Assembly: GCA_947631005.1 (NCBI GenBank)
Contig: CANRJR010000002.1
Coordinates: forward strand, 42,511-106,510
Direction of reading: 5' to 3'
DNA from: an uncultured Clostridia bacterium
GTDB lineage: Bacteria > Bacillota > Clostridia > Christensenellales > Borkfalkiaceae
Length of the DNA: 64,000 nt
This document shows, piece after piece, positions 1 through 7,650 of this stretch (position 1 is its first letter; the number at the start of each line of letters is the position of its first letter). A program made the translations under genes and the position numbers. The notes beneath the pieces were generated by a model. The model ran no database searches. It saw only the letters and a program-made list of their open reading frames with translations, and had not been told where the DNA came from.

Positions 1-116
1 AAAAGGCGGTACAGCTTTGGTCACAGGCGGCGGATATGGGCTTTCTCGAAGCCCAGCGCAGGCTCGACCTCATCGCCAACCAAGTGCGGCGGGGAGAGTT
101 CCCGCGCGCCGATTGA
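1..116 (+). CDS. C-terminal end of a Sel1-like repeat protein (partial)
   Basis: The frame is open from the window edge to a TGA at 114-116 and gives 37 residues. The piece AVQLWSQAADMGFLEAQ fits the Sel1/TPR-like repeat pattern (A.-.-W-.-.-AA-.-.-G-.-.-.-A-Q), so this is probably the last repeat of a solenoid protein involved in protein-protein contacts. The stop lies 9 bases before hisS, and the sequence between them (GAGGAGGAAC) is the hisS ribosome-binding site, so the two genes are probably co-transcribed. Only the tail is visible, so the assignment rests on one repeat. Confidence 0.5.
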   Translation, partial: KAVQLWSQAADMGFLEAQRRLDLIANQVRRGEFPRAD

Positions 117-125
117 GGAGGAACT

Positions 126-1370
126 ATGATCCCGATCCAGAAAGGTTGTAAAGACGTGTTGCCCGCGCAGTCCTATGCGTGGCAGACCCTCGAATCGCTC
201 GCCCGCCGCACCGCGAAGAAGTACGGCTTCCGCGAGATCCGCACCCCGATGTTCGAGGCGACCGAGCTGTTTGCCCGCGGCGTGGGGGACACGAGCGACA
301 TCGTCACCAAGGAGATGTACACGTTCAACGACAAGGGCGGGCGTTCGGTGACCCTCCGTCCCGAGGGGACGGCGGGCGTGGCGCGCGCTTTCGTCGAAAA
401 CGGCTTGCAGGGGGACGTGCTTCCCTTTAAGGCGTACTACATCATCTCCGCTTTCCGCTACGAGCGGCCGCAGGCGGGCAGACTGCGCGAGTTCCACCAA
501 TTCGGCGCGGAACTCTACGGCGCGGAGAGCCCCGCGGCGGACGCCGAAGTCATCGCGCTCGCGTCGAACTTCCTCAAAAGCGCAAAGATCAAAGCCTCCC
601 TGCGCCTCAATTCCATCGGCTGCGCCGCCTGCCGTGAGAAGTACGTTGCGGCGTTGCGCGAATATTTCAAGCCCCATCTCCCCGAAATGTGCCGCGACTG
701 CAACGTCCGTTTCGAGAAGAATCCTCTCCGCATGCTCGACTGCAAGGAGGAGGCTTGCGCCCGTCTGCGCGACGGCGCGCCCCGCATCACCGACTATCTC
801 TGCGACGATTGCAGGGCGCATTTCGAGGGGGTCAAAGAATACCTCGACGGGGCGGGGATCGCCTATACCGTCGACCCGCGCATCGTCCGCGGGCTCGACT
901 ATTACAGTCGCACCGTCTTTGAGTTCGTAAGCGACGCGCTCGGCGCGCAAAGTGCCGTCCTCGCGGGGGGGAGATACGATACCCTGCTCGAAAAAATGGA
1001 CAGCAAACCCACGCCCGCCGTCGGCTTCGCGGCGGGGCTCGAAAGGCTGTTGATGTTGCGCGGCGAGAGCACGCCGCCCCCGCATATTACCTGTTACATC
1101 GCGGGCATGGACGCCGCGTCGCGTAAAAAAGCCTTCCTTTTGGCGGAAGAGTTGCGCGCGGCGGGCGTACCCTGCGAAGCCGATCTCATGGAGCGTTCGT
1201 TGAAGGCGCAGATGCGCTATGCGGACAAGCTGCGCGCAAAGTATGCGATCGTGCTCGGCGAGCGGGAGCTCGCGGAGGAAGAAGCCGACGTGAAGAATAT
1301 GAAAACTTCGGCGGCGGAGCGCGTAAATCTGCGGAAACTCGCGCAATATTTTAAGGGGAGGAAAGCATGA
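126..1370 (+). CDS. hisS: Histidyl-tRNA synthetase
   Basis: Class II aminoacyl-tRNA synthetase that charges tRNA-His in the cytosol. The 414-residue length is usual for bacterial HisRS. Class II motif 2 is seen as TLRPEGTAG near residues 76-84. The histidine-specific motif RGLDYYSRTVFEF lies near 254-266, and a C-terminal anticodon-binding domain follows. An AGGAGGAAC ribosome-binding site is placed just before the ATG. The stop overlaps the thioredoxin start (ATGA), so translation of the two is probably coupled. The function is secure. Confidence 0.97.
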   Translation: MIPIQKGCKDVLPAQSYAWQTLESLARRTAKKYGFREIRTPMFEATELFARGVGDTSDIVTKEMYTFNDKGGRSVTLRPEGTAGVARAFVENGLQGDVLPFKAYYIISAFRYERPQAGRLREFHQFGAELYGAESPAADAEVIALASNFLKSAKIKASLRLNSIGCAACREKYVAALREYFKPHLPEMCRDCNVRFEKNPLRMLDCKEEACARLRDGAPRITDYLCDDCRAHFEGVKEYLDGAGIAYTVDPRIVRGLDYYSRTVFEFVSDALGAQSAVLAGGRYDTLLEKMDSKPTPAVGFAAGLERLLMLRGESTPPPHITCYIAGMDAASRKKAFLLAEELRAAGVPCEADLMERSLKAQMRYADKLRAKYAIVLGERELAEEEADVKNMKTSAAERVNLRKLAQYFKGRKA

Positions 1371-1687
1371 AGATCGAAGAAATGACGGGCAACGCGCTCG
1401 ACGAACTCGTCGGAAAGGGCGGGAAAGTGGTATGCGATTTTTGGGCGAGCTGGTGCGGACCTTGCCGCATGCTCGCACCCGTTCTCGAACAGATGGCAGA
1501 GGAGTTTTCCGACCGCGCCGCATTCGCCAAGGTGAACGTCGACGAGAACGGCGACCTCGCCGCCTCGCTCGGGATCTATTCCATTCCCGACGTATTCGTG
1601 TTCGAAAACGGCAAGGTGAAGGCGCACCAAACGGGGTACGTCCCCGAGGAGCGCATGCGGGAATTTTTACGGGAGAACCTCGGCTGA
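1367..1687 (+). CDS. trxA: Thioredoxin
   Basis: A 106-residue single-domain thioredoxin that reduces protein disulfides in the cytosol. The active site WCGPC is at residues 29-33 and the cis-proline loop (SIPD) is near residue 72. The start overlaps the hisS stop by four bases, and GGGGAGGAAAGC just upstream is a strong ribosome-binding site. The gene has no promoter of its own that I can see, so it should be expressed with hisS. It could be a paralogue with another name; nothing in the sequence decides that. Confidence 0.95.
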   Translation: MKIEEMTGNALDELVGKGGKVVCDFWASWCGPCRMLAPVLEQMAEEFSDRAAFAKVNVDENGDLAASLGIYSIPDVFVFENGKVKAHQTGYVPEERMREFLRENLG

Positions 1688-1761
1688 CGCCCGCGCCGCG
1701 GAAGCGTCTCTTTTGCGGGAGAGGATTTTAACGGTTTGCGCCGAAAAGCGGGCGCAAACTC

Positions 1762-1790
1762 TTGACAACGGCAGGACGGCGCGCTATAAT
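1762..1790 (+). promoter_or_regulatory. Promoter of the FMN riboswitch/ribU transcript
   Basis: TTGACA at 1762-1767 and TATAAT at 1785-1790 are separated by exactly 17 bases, a perfect vegetative promoter. Transcription should begin near 1797, just before the riboswitch. Confidence 0.9.
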
Positions 1791-1800
1791 GCCGTTTGAT

Positions 1801-1920
1801 CGAATATTCTTTGGGGCGGAGTGAAATTCTCCACCGGCAGTAAAGTCTGCGAAGGGCGCGAGCCCCCGAACGGGTGCAATTCCCGTACCGACGGTATAGT
1901 CCGGATGAGAAAAGAACGTA
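1801..1920 (+). promoter_or_regulatory. FMN riboswitch (RFN element)
   Basis: The conserved RFN blocks are present in order: GGGGCGGAGTGAAATTC, CCACCGGCAGT, GTCTGCGA, GGGTGCAATTCCCGTACCGAC, GGTATAGTCCGGATGAGA. It binds flavin mononucleotide and, with the terminator at 1923-1947, should shut off the riboflavin transporter gene when FMN is high. The 5' arm is unusually long: bases 1801-1813 also match the complement of 1948-1960 beyond the terminator. Confidence 0.96.
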
Positions 1921-1922
1921 GG

Positions 1923-1947
1923 AACGCCCCTTTCGGGGGCGTTTTTT
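1923..1947 (+). terminator. Riboswitch-controlled intrinsic terminator
   Basis: AACGCCCC, a TTTC loop and GGGGGCGTTTTTT form a GC-rich hairpin with a T run directly after the RFN element. It is the expression platform that ends transcription before ribU. Confidence 0.92.
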
Positions 1948-1986
1948 CAAAGAATATCCGAAATTGATGTTGATTGAGGTGTTCTT

Positions 1987-2676
1987 ATGAAGATCAAAGA
2001 GACGGTCGCATCCCACTTCACGGCGACGCATATCGCCTACATGTCGCTCTTCACCGCGCTGGCGTTTGTGGTCACCTTCCTCGAATTTCCCATCTTTCCC
2101 GCCGCGCCCTATTTGAAGCTCGACTTCGCCAACGTCTTTTTCATGATCGAGGGCTTCATCTTCGGACCTGTGGAGGCGATCTTTTCCATTCTGGTGAAAG
2201 AGCTTCTGTGCTTTGCCAAGTCCTCGTCGGGCGGCGTGGGCGAGCTCGCGAACTTCCTCATGTCCGTCGCCTACATCCTCGTCCCGTCCGTCGTTTACCG
2301 CTTCAAAAAGGGACGGGCGTGGGTCGCGCTCTACCTGCTGTGCGCATGTCTTTTACAGATCGCCGTGAGCCTGCCCGCCAACCGCTACCTCACCTTTCCC
2401 TTTTATATGGGAGACGGCGCGGCGGACGCTTTCCGCGGCGCGTGGCTGTTCGTCCTCGCTTTCAACGCGATCAAGAGCGTGCTCATCTCGCTCATCGTCC
2501 TGCTGATCTATAAGCCGCTCTCCTCCCTCATCAAGGCGACGCAGGCGCGCGTCAACAAGAAGCGCGAACGCCGTGCCCGCAAAAAGGACGCGCAAGCCGC
2601 CGAACAAGCCGAACCGCTTTCCGAAGAGCAAGTAAAAGCGCAAGCCGCGGGGGAGCAAGGCAAGACAACGCCGTGA
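1987..2676 (+). CDS. ribU: Riboflavin ECF transporter, substrate-binding (S) component
   Basis: Membrane protein that binds riboflavin and delivers it to the shared ECF energy-coupling module. The first ~185 residues hold about six hydrophobic segments in the RibU/ECF S-component style (YMSLFTALAFVVTFLEFPI near the N-terminus, YLKLDFANVFFMIEGFIFGP next). The position behind an FMN riboswitch fixes the likely vitamin. The C-terminus is odd: about 40 residues rich in Lys, Arg, Ala and Glu follow the last membrane segment, which is not typical of S components. No ECF ATPase genes are in the window. Confidence 0.9.
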   Translation: MKIKETVASHFTATHIAYMSLFTALAFVVTFLEFPIFPAAPYLKLDFANVFFMIEGFIFGPVEAIFSILVKELLCFAKSSSGGVGELANFLMSVAYILVPSVVYRFKKGRAWVALYLLCACLLQIAVSLPANRYLTFPFYMGDGAADAFRGAWLFVLAFNAIKSVLISLIVLLIYKPLSSLIKATQARVNKKRERRARKKDAQAAEQAEPLSEEQVKAQAAGEQGKTTP

Positions 2677-2715
2677 CGTTCCGCGAAGAAAAATGCGCAA
2701 AATGCGCGGAAATTC

Positions 2716-2744
2716 TTGCAAAAAACAGCCGTATGCGATATAAT
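2716..2744 (+). promoter_or_regulatory. Leaderless-type promoter of tsaE
   Basis: TTGCAA at 2716-2721, 17 bases, then TATAAT at 2739-2744. Only six bases (ACGCGT) separate the -10 box from the ATG at 2751, so the transcript should start at or next to the start codon. Confidence 0.8.
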
Positions 2745-2750
2745 ACGCGT

Positions 2751-3143
2751 ATGGCTGTTTTTCTTTCCCGTTCCGAAGAGGAGACGGTTGCGTTCGGGCG
2801 GGAGTACGCGAAAACGTTGAAGGCGGGGGACACCGTATGTCTCGAGGGAGAACTCGGGGCGGGCAAAACCGCGCTCTGCCGCGGGATCTTGCAGGGGCTC
2901 GGGGTCAAAGACGAGGTGACGAGCCCCACCTATGCCTATGTCAACGAATACGGCAACGTCTTTCATTTCGACTGCTACCGCATCTCGTCCGAGGCGCAGG
3001 CGTACGCGCTCGGGCTCTTCGATTACTTCGGGCGGGGTGGAATTTGTCTCGTCGAATGGGCGGAGAACATCCGCGGGTTGATCCCCGAAAATCACAAAAC
3101 GCTGCGCATTACGGGGCGCGGCGTACGGGAGATAAGCGATTGA
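2751..3143 (+). CDS. tsaE: tRNA threonylcarbamoyladenosine biosynthesis ATPase TsaE
   Basis: TsaE is the ATPase that works with TsaB and TsaD to install N6-threonylcarbamoyladenosine (t6A) at position 37 of ANN-decoding tRNAs. The P-loop GELGAGKT is at residues 33-40, followed by SPTYAYVNEY and HFDCYR, both family hallmarks. I start it at ATG 2751 (130 residues, normal for the family). An upstream GTG in frame at 2673 would run through the promoter and add a non-conserved tail. No ribosome-binding site is present because the promoter abuts the ATG. The stop overlaps the tsaB start. Confidence 0.93.
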   Translation: MAVFLSRSEEETVAFGREYAKTLKAGDTVCLEGELGAGKTALCRGILQGLGVKDEVTSPTYAYVNEYGNVFHFDCYRISSEAQAYALGLFDYFGRGGICLVEWAENIRGLIPENHKTLRITGRGVREISD

Positions 3144-3724
3144 ATTTTCTTGCGATCGACACAAGCAGGCGGCGTTTGACCGTCGCCGCCGTCAAAGGGG
3201 AGAAAACGGTTCTTTCCGACGCCGACTGCCCCATGCAGCATTCGGTACGTCTGATGGGGGAGATCGACGGCGCACTGCGCGGGATCGGGCTGACCTTGCC
3301 CGAGCTCGACTTTATCGCGTGCGTGGTAGGACCGGGGTCGTTTACGGGCATCCGTATCGGCATTTCCACGGTGAAAGGGCTGTGCCTCGGCGCGGAGAAG
3401 CCCGCCGTAAAAGTCACCTCTTTCGACTGCCTCGCATATGCTGTGGAAGAGCGCGACAAGATCGCCCTCGTCGACGCGGGTCACGGCGCGGTGTACGCGC
3501 AGGGCTTCGGCGGGGCGGACGTGAGCAAGGGATATTATCCCGCCGAAGAGATCCTCGCAAAAAGCGCGCTCCTGTTGAGCGCAGAGCCGCTTTCGTTCCC
3601 CACGCGCGTCGTCAATCCCGCGCAGGGGCTGGTGCGCGCCCTGCGCGCCCATGCCGAGCTCATTCCCGCGGAGGAACTTGCGGCGGAATATTTGCGCAGA
3701 TCGCAGGCGGAGGAGAGGGCATGA
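3140..3724 (+). CDS. tsaB: tRNA threonylcarbamoyladenosine biosynthesis protein TsaB
   Basis: TsaB is the inactive ASKHA-fold partner that dimerises with TsaD in t6A synthesis. The N-terminus NFLAIDTSRRRLTVA and the signature VGPGSFTGIRIGISTVKGL are typical. I place the start at TTG 3140, which overlaps the tsaE TGA and has GGGAG about eight bases upstream. This gives 194 residues, slightly short of the usual 220-230. The gene overlaps rimI by four bases (ATGA). TsaD itself is not in the window. Confidence 0.92.
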   Translation: MNFLAIDTSRRRLTVAAVKGEKTVLSDADCPMQHSVRLMGEIDGALRGIGLTLPELDFIACVVGPGSFTGIRIGISTVKGLCLGAEKPAVKVTSFDCLAYAVEERDKIALVDAGHGAVYAQGFGGADVSKGYYPAEEILAKSALLLSAEPLSFPTRVVNPAQGLVRALRAHAELIPAEELAAEYLRRSQAEERA

Positions 3725-4152
3725 ACACGCGTCCGTGGAGCTATCGCGATCTCGACCGCATCGAAGAACTCGAAGCGGAGTGTTTTTCCGACCCGTGGCC
3801 GCGCCGCGCGCTCGCCGACAGCTTTTTATCGGACATCTTTTTCGGGGTCGCGCTCGAAGAGGAGGAAGGGCTCGTCGGTTACGGGGGCGTCCGCGTCGCG
3901 GGCGACGAAGCGGAGATCGAACTCATCGCGGTGAGCGAGATGTACCGCCGTTGCGGGCGGGGCGGAAAAATTCTGTGCGACCTGCTCGAAATCGCAAAAG
4001 AGCACGGGGCGCGGCGGGTCTTTCTCGAAGTGCGCGTCTCCAACGCGGCGGCGCAACTGCTCTACTTAAAGGCGGGATTCCGCGGTCTGTACGCCCGCTC
4101 GCGCTACTATCCCGACGGCGAGGACGCCGTTGTCATGGTCAAGGAGATATGA
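3721..4152 (+). CDS. rimI: Ribosomal-protein-alanine N-acetyltransferase (GNAT family)
   Basis: A 143-residue GNAT acetyltransferase. The acetyl-CoA loop region reads RRCGRGGKILCDLL, and the family features ECFSDPWP near the N-terminus, FLEVRVSNAAAQLLY and AGFRGLYARSRYY are all present. RimI acetylates the N-terminal alanine of S18 in enterobacteria; in Firmicutes the target is less certain. It overlaps tsaB and the next hydrolase gene by four bases each, a compact operon and a common tsaB-rimI pairing. Confidence 0.9.
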   Translation: MNTRPWSYRDLDRIEELEAECFSDPWPRRALADSFLSDIFFGVALEEEEGLVGYGGVRVAGDEAEIELIAVSEMYRRCGRGGKILCDLLEIAKEHGARRVFLEVRVSNAAAQLLYLKAGFRGLYARSRYYPDGEDAVVMVKEI

Positions 4153-4853
4153 ACTTATCCTATACGATGTGCGGAGAGGGACGCGACCTCGTGATGTTGC
4201 ACGGCTACCTCTCCCGCAAGGAAAGTTTTTTACCCCAGATAACCTATTTTCGACAATTCTACCGCGTGACCGCGCTCGACTTCCCCGGCATGGGGGAGGC
4301 GGGGGAACTGCCCGCGGCGTGGTCGGTGGACGACTACGCCGATTGGACGGAGAACGCGCTTTCCCGCCTCGGGATCTGCCGTCCGCTTCTGCTCGCGCAT
4401 TCGTTCGGGGGACGGGTCGCCGTCAAACTGCTCTCGCGGGGGCTGGATTGCGGCGGCGCGGTGCTCGTGGGGTGCGCGGGGATCGTCCCGCGGCGGACGC
4501 TTTGCTACCGCATGCGGGTCGGGTGCTACCGCTTGGTCAAAAAGATCGCGCCCGCCTACGCCGAACGCAGGTTCGGGAGCGCGGAATACAGAAGCCTTTC
4601 CCCCGTCATGCGGGAAAGTTTCAAACGCATCGTCAACGAAGATCTTCGGGAGGACGCAAAGCGCATCCGCTGTCCCGTCCTCTTTGTGTACGGGGAGAAC
4701 GACCGCGAAACGCCGCTCTCCTCGGCGCAGATCTACCGTGCGTGCGTACCGAACGCCAAACTCGCCGTGCTGGCGCATTGCGGACATTTCGCCCATCTCG
4801 ACGATCCGCTTGCCTTTCAGCTCGCGGCGGAGGAGTTTTACAATGCCGTTTGA
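4149..4853 (+). CDS. Alpha/beta hydrolase
   Basis: A 234-residue soluble alpha/beta hydrolase of unknown substrate. The oxyanion-hole motif HGYLS is at residues 18-22, the nucleophile elbow AHSFGG near 83-88, the acid in VYGENDRETP, and the catalytic histidine in CGHFAHLDDP near the C-terminus. All triad positions look intact. It overlaps rimI by four bases and the following MurF by eleven, so it belongs to the same operon. A cell-envelope role would fit the MurF neighbour, but this is inference. Confidence 0.85.
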   Translation: MNLSYTMCGEGRDLVMLHGYLSRKESFLPQITYFRQFYRVTALDFPGMGEAGELPAAWSVDDYADWTENALSRLGICRPLLLAHSFGGRVAVKLLSRGLDCGGAVLVGCAGIVPRRTLCYRMRVGCYRLVKKIAPAYAERRFGSAEYRSLSPVMRESFKRIVNEDLREDAKRIRCPVLFVYGENDRETPLSSAQIYRACVPNAKLAVLAHCGHFAHLDDPLAFQLAAEEFYNAV

Positions 4854-6411
4854 TGCCGTCATCGTAATCGCTGCCTTTTCCGTCCTCTTTGCGGCGGCGT
4901 TCTTCTTTGCGTCCTTCCCGCTCATGGGGATCTTGCAGCAGGAGGGATATTCGCCGCGCGCTTTTTTGCGCTGGTTCTTCAAGCGGCGCAACGTCGTGCG
5001 GCAGAGGTATGGACTTCTGGCGACGGCGTTCCTCTTCCTCGGCGGGATCTTCGCGGTCGCGTTCTCCTTTTTGGGTGCGACGGCGGCGGTGTGCGCGTCG
5101 CTTCTCGCCTGTATCGCGCTCTGCGCGGTGTTTTGCTACGCCTTCCGCGCCGCCCTCAAAGTCCCGCTCGTATTCACCCGCCGCATGATCCGCCTCGGCG
5201 TCGCGTACGCCGTCTGTATCGGGCTGGTCTGCGCGGGGGCGCAGTGCGGGCTGTGGTTCTGCGCCGAAGCGGTGGGCGGGCGCATCGCGCACGCGCTTCT
5301 TCGCACCCTCCCGCTCGCGGTACTGCCGCTTCTGCTTCCCCTCGTCCTCTGCGCGGCAAACCTCATCATGCAGACCTATGAAGTTCCGAGAAGCCGCGCG
5401 CTTCTTCGCCGCGCGGCGCGCTTGTTGCGGGAGAGCGACTGCGTAAAGATCGGCATTACGGGCTCGTTCGGCAAGACGAGCGTCAAGGAATACGCCCGCG
5501 TCCTGCTCGGTGACGGCGCGTACGCCACGCCCGCCTCCTACAATACGCCGCTCGGGATCGCGCGGTGCGTCAACGAGCACGGGCTCAACTGCCGCTATTT
5601 CCTCGCCGAAATGGGGGCGCGGAAGGCGGGGGATATCGCCGAGCTCTGCGACCTCGTGTCGCCAGAATACGGCGTCGTGACGGGGATCTGTCCCCAGCAC
5701 ATTCAAACGTTTGGCTCGCTCGAAGCGATAAAACGCGAAAAGGGGGTGCTCGCGCGGCGCGCCAAAACCGTCGTCGCGGGGCGCACCGCCGCCGACCTTT
5801 CGGAGGACGCCTTCGCCGAGGGACGGGACTTTGCCTGCGAGAACATCGAACTTACCAAGGCGGGTTCGTCGTTCGATTTGGTGATCGCGGGCGAGCGCGC
5901 GCGGGTGCATACCGCGCTGTTGGGGCGGCACGCCGCCGAGGACGTCGCCATCGCCGCCGCGCTCTGCTATCGTCTCGGCATGCCGTTTGAACAAATCGCG
6001 GCGCGTATCCCCCTGCTCACGCCCGTCCCGCACCGTCTGCAACGTCTCGACGGGAACGGCGCGGACGTCCTCGACGATTCCTACAACGCGAACATCGAGG
6101 GTGCGAAAAACGCCGCCGAGGTACTGTCGCTGTTCGGCGGGCGGCGGTTCGTCGTCACCCCGGGCATCGTCGAGCTGGGAGAACTCGAAGAGGACATCAA
6201 CTTCGAACTCGGGAAACTGCTTGCCCCGTTCGAGCTCATCCTCGTCGGCGAAACGCTCGTTCTGCCCGTCAAACGGGGATATCTTGCGGCGGGCGGGAGC
6301 GCGGTGAGCGTCGTCCCCACGCTGTCCGCTGCGCGCGATCTCTTGTCCGAGCGGCTCGGCGCGGGCGACTGCGTGCTCTTTTTGAACGACCTGCCCGACA
6401 AATACCTTTGA
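4843..6411 (+). CDS. murF: Membrane-anchored MurF-type ligase (UDP-MurNAc-tripeptide--D-Ala-D-Ala ligase)
   Basis: Mur ligase that adds D-Ala-D-Ala to the cell-wall precursor. The ATP-binding P-loop GITGSFGKTSVK is at about residues 203-214, followed by PASYNTPLG, FLAEMGARKAGDI and the C-terminal DDSYNANIEGAKNAAEVL, all MurF traits. The first ~180 residues are unlike soluble MurF: they hold several hydrophobic segments, so the enzyme should be tethered to the membrane. The ATG at 4843 overlaps the hydrolase by 11 bases. The downstream ddl supplies its D-Ala-D-Ala substrate, which supports the call. A MurT-type ligase is less likely. Confidence 0.88.
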   Translation: MPFDAVIVIAAFSVLFAAAFFFASFPLMGILQQEGYSPRAFLRWFFKRRNVVRQRYGLLATAFLFLGGIFAVAFSFLGATAAVCASLLACIALCAVFCYAFRAALKVPLVFTRRMIRLGVAYAVCIGLVCAGAQCGLWFCAEAVGGRIAHALLRTLPLAVLPLLLPLVLCAANLIMQTYEVPRSRALLRRAARLLRESDCVKIGITGSFGKTSVKEYARVLLGDGAYATPASYNTPLGIARCVNEHGLNCRYFLAEMGARKAGDIAELCDLVSPEYGVVTGICPQHIQTFGSLEAIKREKGVLARRAKTVVAGRTAADLSEDAFAEGRDFACENIELTKAGSSFDLVIAGERARVHTALLGRHAAEDVAIAAALCYRLGMPFEQIAARIPLLTPVPHRLQRLDGNGADVLDDSYNANIEGAKNAAEVLSLFGGRRFVVTPGIVELGELEEDINFELGKLLAPFELILVGETLVLPVKRGYLAAGGSAVSVVPTLSAARDLLSERLGAGDCVLFLNDLPDKYL

Positions 6412-6506
6412 CATTTCGGGCAGAGGCGCGGAACGCAATACCGAAGAAACACCGAAGAAACACCGAAGAGAGAACGCCCGTTCGGGCAAATCGCGGAGGT
6501 GTTTTT

Positions 6507-7583
6507 TTGATCGTCGCCGTCTTTTTCGGAGGAAGATCGAACGAAAGAGAAATCTCCGTCATCACGGGGCTGTATTGCGTCAATTTGCTCAAAAGCAAGG
6601 TAAAAGTGCTGCCCGTCTACCTCCCGTTCGAGGGGGGAATGACGCTCGCCGCGGGGGCGCGGTTGGAGGACTTCCGCGCGCCGAATTTTCCCGCCGTCCG
6701 TCTCGAAGGGCGCGCCCTCGTCAGGAAGCGGAAAAAATACCCGTTCGACTGCGCGCTCAACTGCTGCCACGGCGGGGCGGGGGAGGACGGCACGCTCGCC
6801 GCGCTCCTGCGTTGGAACGGCGTTCCGTCGGCTTCGCCCGATATGCCCGTCTCCGCGGTGTTCATGGATAAAACGCTCACCAAGTTCGCCGCCGCGGGCA
6901 TGCAGATCCCCACCGCCCCCTCCTTTTGGGTGGACGAAGCGGCGTGGCGGGAGCGGGAAGAGGTCTTTGCGCGGGCGGAGGCGTTCGGCTATCCCGTCGT
7001 CGTCAAGCCTGCGCGGCTGGGTTCGAGCATCGGGGTGACGGTCGCGCGGACGGAGGAGGAACTTTCCCGCGCGCTCACGCTCGCTTTCCGTCTCGACAGC
7101 CGCGCCCTCGTCGAGCGGTACTTCGAACAAAAGCGGGATATCAACTGCGCCGCCTACCGCCGCGGCGGGGAGATCGTGCTCTCTCCGCTCGAAGAGGTGT
7201 ATTCGGACGGGGACATCCTCACGTTCGGCGAAAAGTACGAACGCGCGGCGCGGACGAGCGACCTGCCCGCCGTCCTGCCGCCCGAGACCGAGCAAAAGAT
7301 CTGCGCCTACACCCGCGCGCTCTACGAGGGGTTCGGCGTCCGCGGGGTGGTGCGCGCCGATTTCCTGCTCGCGGGGGAGGAGGTGTACTTCAACGAGCTG
7401 AACACCGTGCCGGGGTCGCTTGCGTGCTATCTGTTCGGCGAAACGCTCACCGCCCGCCGCGATTTTCTGCTCACCCTCGTCGGAGAGGCGCGGGAGGAGG
7501 AGAAAAAGGAGATCGTCTGCGCCGACATCTTGCGCCGCTACGAGGGCGCAAAGGGGTGCAAACGCAGGGGAAATATTTTATGA
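6507..7583 (+). CDS. ddl: D-alanine--D-alanine ligase
   Basis: ATP-grasp enzyme that joins two D-alanines for peptidoglycan. The N-terminus VAVFFGGRSNEREIS carries the family glycine-rich loop, VVVKPARLGSSIGV is the ATP-grasp segment, and FNELNTVPGSLACYL near residue 295 is the metal/substrate site. I use TTG at 6507 because GGAGGTG lies a few bases before it. The longer upstream frame would add 33 non-conserved residues that include an imperfect AACACCGAAG repeat. It follows murF by 95 bases and ends in a terminator. Confidence 0.93.
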   Translation: MIVAVFFGGRSNEREISVITGLYCVNLLKSKVKVLPVYLPFEGGMTLAAGARLEDFRAPNFPAVRLEGRALVRKRKKYPFDCALNCCHGGAGEDGTLAALLRWNGVPSASPDMPVSAVFMDKTLTKFAAAGMQIPTAPSFWVDEAAWREREEVFARAEAFGYPVVVKPARLGSSIGVTVARTEEELSRALTLAFRLDSRALVERYFEQKRDINCAAYRRGGEIVLSPLEEVYSDGDILTFGEKYERAARTSDLPAVLPPETEQKICAYTRALYEGFGVRGVVRADFLLAGEEVYFNELNTVPGSLACYLFGETLTARRDFLLTLVGEAREEEKKEIVCADILRRYEGAKGCKRRGNIL

Positions 7584-7587
7584 GAGC

Positions 7588-7614
7588 CGCCCGCGCAAGA
7601 CGCGGGCGTTTTTT
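7588..7614 (+). terminator. Intrinsic terminator after ddl
   Basis: CCCGCG, a CAAGA loop, CGCGGGC and a T run. It ends only two bases before the obgE -35 box. Confidence 0.9.
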
Positions 7615-7615
7615 G

Positions 7616-7644
7616 TTGCCAAGCGCGAAAAAATTTGCTATACT
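7616..7644 (+). promoter_or_regulatory. Leaderless-type promoter of obgE
   Basis: TTGCCA at 7616-7621, 17 bases, TATACT at 7639-7644, then six bases (TTGCGT) and the ATG at 7651. The geometry is identical to that of tsaE. Confidence 0.82.
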
Positions 7645-7650
7645 TTGCGT

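Noticed and set aside
21..1523. A 500-codon minus-strand frame opposite hisS
   Set aside because: Antisense shadow of hisS with low-complexity Arg/Ala content.
2673..2750. Upstream in-frame GTG start for tsaE
   Set aside because: It would place the promoter inside the gene and add 26 non-conserved residues before the conserved N-terminus.
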